From Phoronis australis (Eukaryota; Phoronida; Phoronidae): a DNA stretch of 64,000 nucleotides. Shown here in pieces: positions 51,630 to 64,000 of this stretch. Each line of letters starts with the position of its first letter. Positions within the stretch are counted from its first letter, which is position 1. Made by a program: the position numbers and the translations under genes. Below the pieces are notes generated by a model. The model was not told the DNA's origin, did not search any database, and was given only the letters and a program-made list of their open reading frames with translations. Location: NCBI GenBank assembly GCA_002633005.1, contig NMRA01000035.1, positions 184,001 through 248,000 of the forward strand, in the 5' to 3' direction.

Positions 51630-53096
51630 TACCCTATTCGCCCTAATAAGTGCCAATGCCCCTATATGCACCCCCCCACATTTTCAGACTTTGCTAAAAT
51701 AAGCGCCCAGTCCATGTGAACACCGCCGTACATGCGAAAAATGCCTTACCTACAGTTCTAAAATTCTACAATAACATCAATTTATAAATAAGATCTAACA
51801 GTTGTGAAAAAATCATTGTGCGCGAAATTTGTAGACCACGAGCCTCGCCGCTATGTTGGTATTTAGCCATGACTATACACTTCAAACTTCCGCCGTGCTT
51901 CAAAAAGAACGCAAAAGTTTTGCTGATCTTGCGAGGGACGTATCCTATTATGGTCTGGTCTTTCAGAACAGACGCGACGTACTTGACGACGAGATTATAT
52001 TGTTTCTTTTCCGTGCAGATCTTGTCCCTAAAACAGGAATCCAAATTTCTTTTTCTACGTGACAACTACAAATCGAAGACTAAAAAAACCTTGACCTTTG
52101 TTAATAGCATGTGTCTGAGAAGCGCGCACTACATACGAGTACCTGTCACCGAAGATTAGTCTTTGGGAACTATCAATCCATGAAACGAGTAGCATAGCAT
52201 AGGGAAGAAAATAATACTGGCACGTATTTCCGAAAGTTTCTAATACCATGAAATTAGTTTGCGTTATTTTTAGGGGGAATTATTAAATTAATCATAATTG
52301 GTGTTTTAAAGTCAAAATGACCCACTGATAGGGAACACTTCCACACCCTTACACCTCCGAATCTCCCGAAAAATAACTGTTAGACTGTCACGCATCCAGT
52401 CACCAGGCAACTCAATATTGGCCTTACCGAGACAATGCTCGAACGATTTTTAGCAGATGAGATCAACAAGTGCTAAATAAAACACATTCTGCTTTACTGC
52501 TTGAGTTAATTTCTTTAGTTACAATGCACACCTAGATCGTTACATCGCGTTTACTCTGGCAAATGAACTCTGATGACACGCAAGCACTCGCTCACTCACA
52601 CACGCAGACGAACATCAAACAAACATCCCGTGACAACAACATGGGTGTTCATCCAGATATTTTTCTTGTGTTGTGGAGTTCGTGCAGATTTGAACTTAAC
52701 ATGCAGTCAATCCCGACTCCACCAATGTTAGGGACGCTATTTTGAAAACTTAAGAAAAACTTCAGGTAATTTGTTGAGTCGATACTATATCTTTACTCAA
52801 GAATTTAAGTTGACCTATCGGCGATTGCGAGGCAGCGACGCATCAGTCGGCGAGTTTGGGATTTTCTCAAAAATGCTCGTAATTTAACAACAAAGTTTGA
52901 TAGCAATGCACTGCAATTTTGCAGAAACTCTGTCATAGGTTACAGGTGCGTCACAGACCGTAAATGTGATGAATTCTAGCTTACGATTTTACTTGTTTCA
53001 GACACTGGGTTTCGACCACTTGTTATAATAAGGGCCCCCCCTTCCTGAAGCAAATTTTTCTAAGCACCCTGGGAGCTTATTAGGGCGAATATGGTA
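51630..53096. mobile_element. 1.47-kb TIR DNA transposon with decayed ORF
   Basis: The left terminus is CCCTATTCGCCCTAATAAG and the right terminus, reverse-complemented, is CCATATTCGCCCTAATAAG; TA adjoins both. The right 230 bp matches the element end at 28591-28831 in inverted orientation. The interior carries a degenerate minus-strand coding remnant (51766-52065). The family is not named. The repeated termini at two loci and the TA flanks make the mobile nature fairly secure. Confidence 0.72.
51766..52065 (-). pseudogene. decayed HIRAN-like domain fragment inside the transposon
   Basis: The frame includes KDQTIIGYVPRKISKTFAFF followed by LKHGGSLKC. This resembles the segment VGHVPRxISxxxxxFLxxGG seen in HIRAN-like domains of many invertebrate proteins, some of them transposon-associated. 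Just upstream the reading switches frame: EIWIPVLG, expected in the same domain, lies in another frame, so there is at least one frameshift. It is therefore not a working gene. The domain name rests on pattern recognition alone. Confidence 0.4.
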
Positions 53097-56000
53097 TTAG
53101 TGATTAAGACTCACAATCCAAAGGTTTCCATTAAACTATTAAGAGAGTCAACTAGACTATATTTAAGCAGCCTCTAACCACACAAAGAGTTTCAGGTTTT
53201 GTGCAATTTTTTTAATCAAATTGTTCAAAAAACCTTTCCAGATTTGCCCACATGGTGCACTTAATGACACACCACATTATAAAAAGACATATTTTCATTG
53301 AACAATAATGGATATCCATGAAGTTCACCATTAGCCCAATAGATGTCCTCCTATCCTTGTCAGTTCACAAACTTCTTGCCTCCAAGACAAGAGCAAGGTG
53401 GGGTGTTGATATGTTGCCACCCGCCCCACCGTCGGGATCGCATACAGCGCAAATACGAGGGGTGGTCATTATTTTAAACACTCCCACTAAAGGGAGTAAT
53501 ACTAGTAAACTTAAAATAAACTATAGGGAGTGAAAAGCAAGCAAGCAATGCTCTCCTCAATAGGAACAATCTGACACCTTTCATTACGATTCTTTTGCAG
53601 TTTGAAGGATAGGGAGAAGGGAGGTGGTCATTATGGAATGCATCAAAAATATCAGCCACTATGGAATGCAGTGTGGGTCACATCCGTCTGAAACAGGGCC
53701 TAGGGAGCTATCATATACACGATCACAACTTATTTGCCAAATTTCAAGAAACTTGGTAGATATCACAGCAAATGCACTAGAAGTCTAAAAGACTTCGCAG
53801 TAGTCGGAAACACATACAACAAATGTCATAAAGATTCTTAGAGCGGTATGGCCGTTGACGTGGTGGAGGCCAAAACCAAAAATGCATACAATGTGACATA
53901 CATTGACAAATTTCATGAAAATCTGTCAAGGAACTCCAAAGATATGGGAGCAAACGGAAAAAAACAAAATGTCCATTACCGGAAACAGTGGAAGGCAAAT
54001 CCGTCTGAAAGTTATTGTCATCCGCTGTCACATTTAAAGAAGTACAATCGCCAAATTTAACAAGGATCTTGCAGAAGGTTTAGGAGCTAAGCCACCAACA
54101 CAAAGACCTGTTGGTTGTCACTAGGCCATGCCACGGTAGTAGGGAGCTGTCCAAAAATAATCATCAACCAGTACAAACACATATGCCAACTTTTATCATG
54201 ATCCTAAGAGTGATTTGGCTGACAGACAGGGATGCCAAAGACTCGAAAACAGTAAAAATGACCTTTAAGATGCACGATATGTCGAATCCATCCAAAAACG
54301 AAGTAAATTGGTCTGTGACAACCTATTTCGTACACAAATGCCATAATTTGCACTACCTTCAGTTTTCAAGGGATTCAAAGATTATTTTGAATGGTCACAA
54401 TTTTTCAAAATATTTTCATAGGTAATTATGGTACAAAACTTGGATAAGACAAAGCATCATTCTGGTACTGTGAATCATTTATGAAAACAATGAGAAAATG
54501 AAATTTCACCTGTCCACCATGTAAGTCCTAAATAAGTGAGAAATTTACCATAGTAGGTGTTTCTAAACACGTGCTTGGGTACGTTCAACTTCCTTTTAAA
54601 GATTCTGCAATCCAATTGGTTGCTTGACAAAATCGACTCATACATTGCGTATTACTGTACTTATTTCAATAATTATAGTGCATGGGCATCTCAAATAGTT
54701 ATTAGATGTCAACTCATGCATTAAACCATTGACAGGCAGGCAAAGATGATGGAGATGACAGATAAGGAAAGTCTGGGCACCCTGAGAAGGTATTCGATTA
54801 GATTTTTCATCACTTACAGCGCTGGACACTTATCTAAATGCCAAGTCATATTTGGCGACTTGGCAAAAATCCCAAGTAGCCAAACGAAATCGGAGGTCGC
54901 CAGAACTGATAAAATGGATATTTCGTGCGGGCGCCCAAATCAATTCCCAGGTTTCTAATTCGGGCATCAAAAAAGTCCTTTGACTAAATTTGGACGGCCG
55001 TAATGCCACCTAATTTCCCCGTAAATGCCTAAATGTTGGCATACCTTCAGTCTCCTGATTTTTGCTAAACAATGCCAACTTCTGTCAGTTTACCTCCTGG
55101 CAAATGCACTGATTTCACAAAACAAACGGAACAATTGTGAATCAAAGGTAATAAGTGTTGGAAAACAGTTAGTAATTAAAAGTTTGGAAATCTACTTTGT
55201 GGCGTGGAATTTTCCCCAGTTCCTCAAACACAATCTGAGGTCGTATTGGCGATCTGCAGGTAGCTAAATTGAGCGTTAAATAGGTATTTTCCTAGGTACC
55301 CAACTTGCCGAGGCAAATGCTCTGGTCTGGATTTTAAATATGTGGTAAAACCCTTACTCATTATGAATAAGAGAGCTCCGGTCTGTCTGCAAATGACAAG
55401 AACACAAATGTCCCTGCCACAAAATTCCTCTCATTTTAGCTGTTTTCACGAAGCCTTGACCTTCCAGATCATGAATACCACAGTCTATTGTTCAGGCAAA
55501 GAACCATCAAGAAGCCAAAAAACGCATTTCACAAGCAGTTGGTAAAACATAGTCAAGCTTGCAGTAGATAACATGAATCATCCAACATAAACGATATTAT
55601 CAACATTTTACACAACCCTAATTCTTGACAACTATCACAGATGACATATAGTCAATATGTGCTGAGCTTCAGAACAAACACATTGGGCTCCTGTCTAAAG
55701 AAGTAATTGCCTACAGATGATGGCATATTAACACATAAATCACACTTCAAAAGTGCACTTCTTGACAGAGTAAATCCCATAGACAAAACCCAGTAGATAC
55801 ATCAACAAATCCAGTGTAATACTCAGGAATAATGATATGAATTTTCATTCTGACTGCAGACAAATCTAGACTCGACTGTTCAAGGACCATGTGATATAAA
55901 TTTGCACAAACGTAGGCGTAGGAAGATTTCCTTCTGCCTACAGTTGGCAGTAAATTTCACAATCCCCTGGTTGTCACCATCAATTCCCCTGACATGAATA

Positions 56001-57708
56001 ATTTATTTCTTTTTTGGATATTTCCATGCAGCTTCTCTGGTGTCTTTTTCCTGCTTTTCCACTGTACATTCTGCAACCTGCAGTGTCCTTATGTTTTTTT
56101 TTTGAATTTTAAACAATTTTGCCCACCCCCAGAATATGAGATAAAAAACCTGCCACCTCCCTCTCATTTAATTTGCTTATGGTTCTGGTATTCCTGTTTT
56201 CCTGCTAAATACCACAAACGGAACGCAGAAACTAAAACAAAAATAATGAGCATTCTAGTTTCAAATCTGAAGACCAGCACTGAACACTAATAACTTCATA
56301 TTAGACAGACACACGAGTAACACCCGATTAGAAGTGTTTCGTTAAACACCTGGATATTTGACGATAAGGAGTACATTAGTACCTGGCTTAGGTATACTAA
56401 TAAAGCTTTAGAAAACAGCTGTTACACAATCGGCAATTAACCGTACTCCCCGACGAACCAGTTTCAACAAGGAACGTAAAGGACTTCCAAATTGCACCTA
56501 TTTTCTCACACAGCAACCTAACTTAGGACCAACAGACACATCCCCAAGTACCAAGAGGCCACTCAGATTTTGAAGTATTTCCCCACAATACTATGCATTT
56601 GAAGGGCACTTATCAAACTCCTGTTGTGTTTGTCACTATTTTACATGGTAATTAGTTTACCACCCGTTGTTCTAATGTTGATAAAATTTTACTGAAAAGT
56701 CCCTGATTGTCATTCTTTATTCACTCAACTCAGCTCAGAACAGTGTTGGATCCCTAACTTTTCGAAAACTAGGTCAGTCATTACGGTGCATTTTTCTATC
56801 TTTGCTGAGGAGAAAAAGTTGAATTCAAGATATGACTGTCAAATCCAATTCTACAGTAAATATTGGGTTAACCCTCAATTTCACGTAAGTGCCTCTACTT
56901 TCGAGAATTTTCAATTAAGAGCCTACTGCTCGGGTTAGTGTCTCCACACCTGCAATTTGATTTCCCGAATTGATTTTCAAAACAGTAAGGTTTGCTTTCA
57001 AATGAGAAACCGGATCAATTTTGCCCCGGACATCCTATCTAGTTAGAGTATTCTGTAGTACATTAAAAACCACCGTGTTGTTGAAATTGACATTTACCGA
57101 GACTTAGTCGGTCACAGACTCTCAACTTACGCTACAACGAAATAACCACTCATTTCTCGCAGTTTTAATGCCAAATCCTTCCCTTGATTACCACCCAAGG
57201 TGAGACGTGGCAGGATCATGTGACATTTTGTGACTGACCTATTTTTTCCATATATGGCGGATGGCGCACTTATTCATAATACCAAGAGAGCAAAACTCAA
57301 ATCGCCCGGTAATATTTTGAGTTTTTTTAATTCATTCAAAATTAATTATTGAAATCCAAGTTACAGGTTCTTTCATGTTTTCGGGGAACCAGATCAGTAG
57401 GGATTAACCACGACCACAGTGACTTTCTGTATGTTGTCTCAATTTAGATGTCATTTCCTGCATTCTTTTGAAAGCATTTTGTTCTCAGGACAATGTCGAG
57501 ATGCATTTAAATCTAATTGTTAATGAAAGTTTCATTGAGCTCATTTCCCGCGTTTTAGCTATTCTGCTATTCTGCGATAAAGACTTTGCTTAGTTATAAC
57601 ACAGGAAGCGTGAATATGATGTCTTCCTTTTCAGGTTATACAATGAGCAACCAGAACACTGACCCAGCACTAGAACAGTGGTTCCGCTGGAATTCTGGTT
57701 GATTAACG
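53097..57708. other. no gene recognised
   Basis: This is AT-rich sequence with degenerate dispersed repeats at 53690-54420. They are loosely repeating motifs such as TTGCCAAATTT, GATCYT and AGAGCAYTTGGYAG, related to 58860-59330. Open frames up to 104 codons show no recognisable domain. Confidence 0.5.
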
Positions 57709-57970
57709 AAAACTCGCGGGTCAACGCCCATGCCTGTGTAATCGCCCATCCCCGACTTTCGGCCAATTTTTAGTTTTAAGCGCCCACTGCTTGAGTAATC
57801 GCCCATCCCCTACTTTGTGCAAATTTTCCGTTAGCGTCCACCTCTTGGGTAATTGTCCACCCTCGACTTTTGGTCAATTGTTCATTTTAAGCACCCACTG
57901 CTTGGGTAATCGCCCACCACCCAGCCAAATTTTCCCAATTTAAGCGCCCAGGGTGTTAACCCGCGAGTTT
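57709..57970. mobile_element. TIR-bounded element made of a 55-bp tandem array
   Basis: The ends are AAAACTCGCGGGTCAACGCC (57709) and the complement of AAACTCGCGGGTTAACACCC (57970). Between them are four tandem units of 53-57 bp (57725-57780, 57781-57834, 57835-57891, 57892-57944). Each starts CGCCCACTGCTTGGGTAATC and then CGCCCA, and ends in a TTTTAAG-type run. No coding capacity. Confidence 0.75.
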
Positions 57971-60332
57971 ACAGTAATATTCAGTCTCTGAAGAAATTCG
58001 CCTGGTATCTAAGTCACTTTCTCCCAACGATGCATGACCTATGTCACATGGAACACATGTAGTGTATTTCTACTTTTACAGCATCTTACTCGCAATTTCA
58101 AGTCCACGGGAGTTACTATGAGGCTTTTTGTTTCGTGCAAAACTAGTTATTGAATACGTAACCAACATTAGACACGAAATGTTTTGCTATTGAAATTTGC
58201 ACAGCATCATTCTCGTTAATTTGAACAGCTAGAACAAATGGAAGGCATTTGCACTTAGATTTAGCTTGTTAGGATCTTCAAAGACTTTGATGACATTTAT
58301 ATGGCAGGTCAGTCCTAAAATTTTGGCGGGTATTTTTTCACCATGTATTTTTCAATATTTCAAATTGCGCACTAAGCAACTCAAATACAGGTGTCAGTTA
58401 GAGAGTGCCAATTTAACTTTCACATCAGCAAACCAGCCTTACGGTTACCGTCAAATCCTTTTGAACTTCAGGTCTGTGTACCTCAATTTCAAAGGTCATG
58501 GTTGACCATGGTGACTCTGGCTAAGCTGTTCACTGTTTAGATACACAAATGCTCAAAATTTGCAAAATAGTTTTGATCAATGTAATTGCTCAAATATTAC
58601 ATTGGTCCCAAGGACTGGCAGAGCTAGACTGCCCAAAAAAGTCTGGTAAAACATCCAGTATGTACCGAGAAACGGAAACACAGCTAGAGGGTGCAGAGCA
58701 TACCAGAGCAGTGCAAAAATGTGAAGATGTTTTCTTTTTATAGAATATTTTCATAAAGTTCATCTAAGGGACTTTGTGGTTACAGAATTAGACGCAAAAA
58801 GGTAAAATTGCCACAAAGATGCACAATAAATGTCCAATAGTCAATGTAAGCCGCACTCTCACTAACAGTTCCATGACGATCCTTAAGAGCACTTGGTAGA
58901 TTTTGAGGCAGGCGGAAAAAACGGCACTAGAGGCATAAAGATATTCGTATCTATCCCAAAATCAAGGTCAACTATTCTCTTTTCAATAACATATAACATA
59001 TCACAAATGTCAGGACAATTCTTCAAAACCAATTGGCAGATAAAGAGGTGGACGTAATAAACAGACCTAAAAATACTGTAAGTGCCACCAGGGGCGCACA
59101 CGGGAGTCCTCTCTAAAAACCGTCTAGTGATATATCCCTTACTACGAACATATCTGCCATGTTTTGTAAAATGCATCAAAGGATTTGGCAGAAATATAAG
59201 CAAACGCAAAATTAAAAAATTGTCAAAGGTGGCATGGGACCAGCCACAATTGTCCACAACACATAGACATCTATTGCCACATGCATAGAAACACAATTGC
59301 CAAATTTCCCAAAGATCCTACAAGAGCATTAGGAGACACAGCTGTGGCCACTGGACAGACGTGAGACTGACAAATGATGCATGCTGGACAGTAATCATAC
59401 ATAAAGTAATACATGAGCACATAAAATTGTAGCCACGCCCTCATAAAAAACGCTTTTATGACCTTCTTAGCTACACCAGACATATGACCAAACAATATTT
59501 GTTAAAAAATAAAGATAACAATAGCTGCAAAACAGAAATTTATTACCAAGGGTCGGAAACTTCAATACCAAGTCTACTTTCATGTAGAAGTGCCAGCTTA
59601 CCTGGGTCATACTACGCATTGCCGCAGCTTGCAATGATCACCAATGCACAAAACTGAAGATGACGTCTTTAAATAGTCATACAAATCTTAATCAATACGG
59701 CAAGCTTTTAAAACATTGCCTGGCAGCCGGAGAAGATTATTAGCTCTGATCACAGTTATGATATCGGAAACACATCCTTCCCTTTTCCAACCGAGTCCCA
59801 TGTCATTGGCATTTGCCTCACAATTACTACTTCTGCAGCCTTGCAGATATGACTGCTGGTTCAGGGGCCACATTATTGATCAGTACCACAGTGCTGTGAA
59901 TAAGGAGGGAATTTTTATCCCATATTTGACCAAAAGTACTCATTTGGAAGATATCTTTTAATGAGCTAGTTTCTTGAACTCCTTTGACTTAAGTTGCTAA
60001 TTACAGCTTGATTAAGCCGATGACGACAAAGTCGGCGATGCATATTCAAACTGTTCCCAAGAGTCAACTAGGGGACAACTGGAGGTTTTTGCAAGACAAT
60101 AATTAGGCCAAACAAAACAGCATAATGGGCTCTGGTCAATGTCCATTTCATTCTGAAACCAAAGACTGCTCACACCATCATCCTTAAAGTTATCATTATT
60201 TTTTCAAAAACTACAGTAAGATATCTAAGGTTGGCATCAATCACCGCTTCCTTAACCGTAGTTGATTACCAACAAGTTTCGAAAGGTTATTTGAGAAATT
60301 TTGGCTGATGATAGTCATCAACCAACATCCAG
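57971..60332. other. no gene recognised
   Basis: This contains degenerate dispersed repeats (58860-59330) of the same loose family as 53690-54420. Open frames (up to 137 codons on the minus strand at 58883-59296) have no recognisable domain. Confidence 0.5.
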
Positions 60333-60497
60333 AGGAGTGAAACGAATATGTTGACTGGGAGGTTTCTAGGTGTGCGAAATGAACACTTTGACTGGAAGGT
60401 GTCTTGAGGTGTGAAACAGAACTAGATCCCGAAGGTGTCCGAGGGTGCGAAAGGAACGTTTCGCCTGCGGGGTGTCTACCGGTGTGAAACGGGTATT
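60333..60497. repeat. GTGTGAAACG minisatellite (about 35-40 bp unit)
   Basis: There are four to five diverged units, each starting AGGTGTGAAAC or GGGTGCGAAAG and ending GAAGGTGTCT-like. Part of the array recurs in the second duplication copy at 62503-62585. Confidence 0.75.
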
Positions 60498-62501
60498 CTA
60501 ATTCAAACTAGGTTCCACGGGAGTCCAATGAATATTCCAAATGGACAGTTCCAGCCAAATCCATAGTCAAACTGATGTCATTTATAATCCTAACACAAGA
60601 TTAATTTTTGTCTGAAGCTTTAACCTTAAATATCATGGGCTACATACATAACACAGTAGGCGTCAATGAATTTCCTGTGAGACTTCTGTACCTATAAGGC
60701 GTGTTCATAGTCATGGGAGCAGAACTCAATAGTTATTGAATTTTCATTTCAAAAAGGCCCTATTTCAGTTCTCAAATGAGACTTGCAGCTTGTCTTGTCA
60801 AGTGTCACACCAGGCTCACATAAGAATAAGAAGTCAAACATCCTTAGCAGATTTATATAACTACCCTAATGGGTTGCCTAATGGTGTCAGTGCAATTAAG
60901 TGAATCATTAACCAATGAAATATTCTCTCGCCTAAAGTGGTGCAGGATATTAAGCAATTGGTCAGCAAAACTGAAAACGCGGACAGTTTGTACAGAGCCT
61001 TTAATAGATTTTTAACTTATTGAAGGACATTTAACTTTGATGATTCAACCATGATTGTAGTAACCAAGAGAGCATCTATGCATGGGCATTAGAACATAAC
61101 AATTAAACAAACCTATTGCTCTGGCATTAGCCAAGTTGAGGAATGGTTAACAATTCAACATGCTAATGAAAGTGCTTTGAGGAGCGACTTTTGGTGAACT
61201 CAAATAAAGATTTAAAGAAGAGGTCGACAACGAAACCAAGAACATCAACAACCATAAACCTGTCATGACTAACACCAAAGTATTAAATAGCCCACGAGGA
61301 GATCCATTTACATACTACATTTGAAAAGGCTCGGTAAAAGGCTCAGTAAAAGGATCGTGGAGCTAGAACTACGCAAACATAATTAAAAAATAGTCGTCAC
61401 AGCGACATCTTGCAGAGACATCTTGTGTCTGATTTTGCCCTAGAACAAACATCCTAGGGCTATTGACTATATAAACACGCAACATGAGATCGAACACAAT
61501 GATAAAAGAACAGTATGAGCAGTAAATCTCGAACATCACGAGAAAATTAAGTCATAGAAAGAAACGAGATTCACATGGGTGATAACAAATTCCAGACAGA
61601 TCTGTCAAGGGACGCTGACGATACGTTAAAAAATCAATTAACTGGAGACCATGATACCACTTGACATGATCTATCCAAAAAAAATCAGAAAAATCTCACC
61701 ACAAACAGCGGAGCAAACCAAAAAAGGGAAAAATGGCCGCCACAGCACCAGTTTGTGTCTGGTTTTAACCAAGAACAAAATTCCTCAAGCCATTTACATG
61801 TGTGTAAACTTCATGTTGGAACGATAAGAATTGCAATCTGTAGCATGCAAGTAAAGAAACAAAAAAATATGAGAAAGCAACAGATTTTGACAAATTATTT
61901 CACCGAGTAAAAACATTTTCGAAAATACTGCCATTCTAAGCTGTTGACTGCATGTTAGCGTAAAGTGCCATTTCTCGGCTGTTTGGCCGTCATTGTTGAA
62001 TTCTTAACCAAAGCACCTTCAGGTTTAAAACCATCAGCATACTTCTAAGATGCTATACTTGTGAAGCAGGAGTAACTCAAGTCATAGGCAAAAGCGTACA
62101 TGTGCCATTTTTCGAATTGGCAATTTTACAGTTAGTCAGTCTCAATAAACTCTGACGCAAAAAGGAATACTACGAGTCTGATTTTATCAGCTTTTACTTA
62201 AAAGTGACTTAGGTCATGTTTCACTTTTTGTACCAAATTACCTAGGAAATATAATTTGAAATGGTAAATTAGACCGTCATTAGAATATTTTCCATTTCCC
62301 TTTGCCCTGCCCTCGTTCACCTGAGTTGGGGAGACAGCAAAAAAAATTTCTACTTTCATTGGCAGGGTATGCTCTTTTATGGCAATCTTTACCATAAATT
62401 TACAATTGAAAAAAATCCTTTGATATATTGCAAGTAAAACGTTAAGTGGAGCCCTACATATTTTACCATTGGTGAGACAAGTGGAAATAAACTTTCATTT
62501 T
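60415..62501. repeat. 2.09-kb duplicated block, copy A
   Basis: It begins within the minisatellite (ACAGAACTAGATCCC) and ends at the single N at 62502. Copy B follows at an offset of about 2,050-2,088 bp with scattered substitutions and indels. It contains the dispersed repeat at 61690-61810 (GGCCGCCACAGCACCAGTTT). No gene is recognised. Confidence 0.92.
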
Positions 62502-62502
62502 N

Positions 62503-64000
62503 ACGGAACTAGATCCCGAAGGTGTCCTAGGGTGTGAAAGGAACGTTTCGCCAGCGGGGTGTCTACCGGTGTGAAACGGGTATTCTATTTCAAAGGTTCC
62601 ACGGGAGTCCAATGAATATTCCAAATGGACAGTTCCAGCCAAATCCATAGTCATCATTTATAATCCTAACATAAGATTAATTTTTGTCTGAAGCTTTAAT
62701 CTTAAATATCATGGGCTACATACATAACACAGTAGGCGTCAATGAATTTCCTGCGAGACTTCTGTACCTATAAGGCGTGTTCATAGTGATGGCAGCAGAA
62801 CTCAATAGATAGTTATTGAATTTTCATTTCAAAAAGGTCCTATTTCAGTTCTCAAATGAGACTTGAAGCTTGTCCTGTCAAGTGTCACACCAGGCTCACA
62901 TAAGAATAAGAAGTCAAACATCCTTACCAGATTTATATAACTACCCTAATGGGTTGCTTAATGGTGTCAGTGCAATTAAGTGAATCATTAACCAATGAAA
63001 TATTCTCTCGCCTAAAGTGGTGCAGGATATTAAGCAATTGGTCAGCAAAACTGAAAACCCGGACATTTTGTACAGTGCCTTGAATAGATTTTTAACTTAT
63101 TGAAGGACTTTGATGATTCAACCATGATTGTAGTAACCAAGAGAGCAAGGCATTAGAACATAACAATTAAACAAACCTATTGCTCTGGCATTAGCCAAGT
63201 TGAGGAATGGTTAACAATTCAACATGCTAATGAAAGTGCTTTGATGAGCGACTTTTGGTGAACTCAATGAAGATTTAAAGGTGAGGTCGACAACAAAACC
63301 AAGAACATCGACAACCATAAACCTGTCATGTATTATACCAAAGTATTAAATAGCCCATGAGGAGATCCATTTACATACTACATTTGAAAAGGCTCGGTAA
63401 AAGGCTCGGTAAAAGGATCGTGGAGCTAGAACTACGCAAACACAATTAAAAAATAGCTGTCACAGCGACATCTTGTGTCTGATTTTGCCCTAGAACAAAC
63501 ATCCTAGGGCTATTGACTATATAAACACCAACATGAGATCGAACACAATGATAAAAGAACAGTCATGTGAGCAGAAAATCTCGAGCATCACGAGAAAATT
63601 AAGTCATAGAAAGAAACGAGATTCACATGGGTGATAACAAATTCCAGACAGATCTGTCAAGGGACGCTGACGATACGTTAAAAAATCAATTAACTGGAGA
63701 CCATGATACCACTTGACATGATCTATCCAAAAAAAACCCAGAAAAATCTCACCACAAACAGCGGAGCAAACCAAAAAAGGGAAAAATGGCCGCCACAGCA
63801 CCAGTTTGTGTCTGGTTTTAACCAAGAACAAAATTCCTCAAGCCATTTACATGTGTGTAAACTTCATGTTGGAACGATAAGAATTGCAATCTGTAGCATG
63901 CAAGTAAAGAAACAAAAAAATATGAGAAAGCAACAGATTTTGACAAATTATTTCACCGAGTAAAAACATTTTCGAAAATACTGCCATTCTAAGCTGTTGA
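62503..64000. repeat. 2.09-kb duplicated block, copy B (runs off the window)
   Basis: It starts immediately after the N (ACGGAACTAGATCCC) and is collinear with copy A to the end of the window (CTAAGCTGTTGA, matching about 61950). Its 86-codon plus-strand frame (63703-63963) is not supported as coding, because the homologous stretch in copy A differs by frame-affecting changes. Confidence 0.92.

Noticed and set aside
57725-57944. CRISPR-like direct repeats
   Set aside because: The units are contiguous 53-57 bp repeats without unique spacers, bounded by inverted ends in a eukaryotic context.

Overview
This is eukaryotic genomic DNA. It has long AT-rich introns with GT-AG boundaries, many small terminal-inverted-repeat elements, a tRNA-derived SINE pair, microsatellites and three places where N bases mark assembly gaps. 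The repeat content and apparently high heterozygosity suggest a marine invertebrate animal. The species cannot be fixed from the sequence alone.

The one firmly identified gene is on the minus strand between 48823 and 7561: a type I regulatory subunit of cAMP-dependent protein kinase (PRKAR1 family). Nine coding exons splice in perfect phase to a 365-residue protein (1,098 bp with stop). It has an Ala-type pseudosubstrate (RRGAF) and two cyclic-nucleotide-binding domains with both phosphate-binding cassettes and both cAMP-capping aromatics. The proposed first exon encodes an unusual Met-Gly, Gln/His-rich N-terminus in place of the dimerization/docking domain expected of RI subunits. No docking-domain exon was found in the window, so this is probably an alternative 5' exon, with the canonical one beyond the right edge.

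Layout by region. 1-600: first coding exon (339-404) and 5' flank of a second, unidentified minus-strand gene that runs off the left edge. 600-5700: intergenic, with a GC-rich patch and degenerate repeats. 5700-7560: probable PRKAR1 3' UTR. 7561-48823: the PRKAR1 gene, with introns of 0.6 to 17 kb that hold most of the repeats. 48824-64000: mostly repeats, a candidate terminal exon of a further minus-strand gene (about 50.8-51.0 kb) and a decayed DNA transposon (51630-53096).

Three head-to-tail near-identical duplications (9.57-11.40 kb, 23.5-34.4 kb, 60.4-64.0 kb) each have their junction exactly at N bases (one N, 610 Ns, one N). The simplest reading is that two haplotypes were joined in series, not that the genome carries real tandem duplications. 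I saw no CRISPR array, operon or bacterial system, and no convincing new defence or biosynthetic system. The points most worth a second look are the docking-less RI N-terminus, the paired copies of a TIR transposon (one possibly a haplotype-specific insertion), and a small inverted-repeat element built around a 55-bp tandem array.
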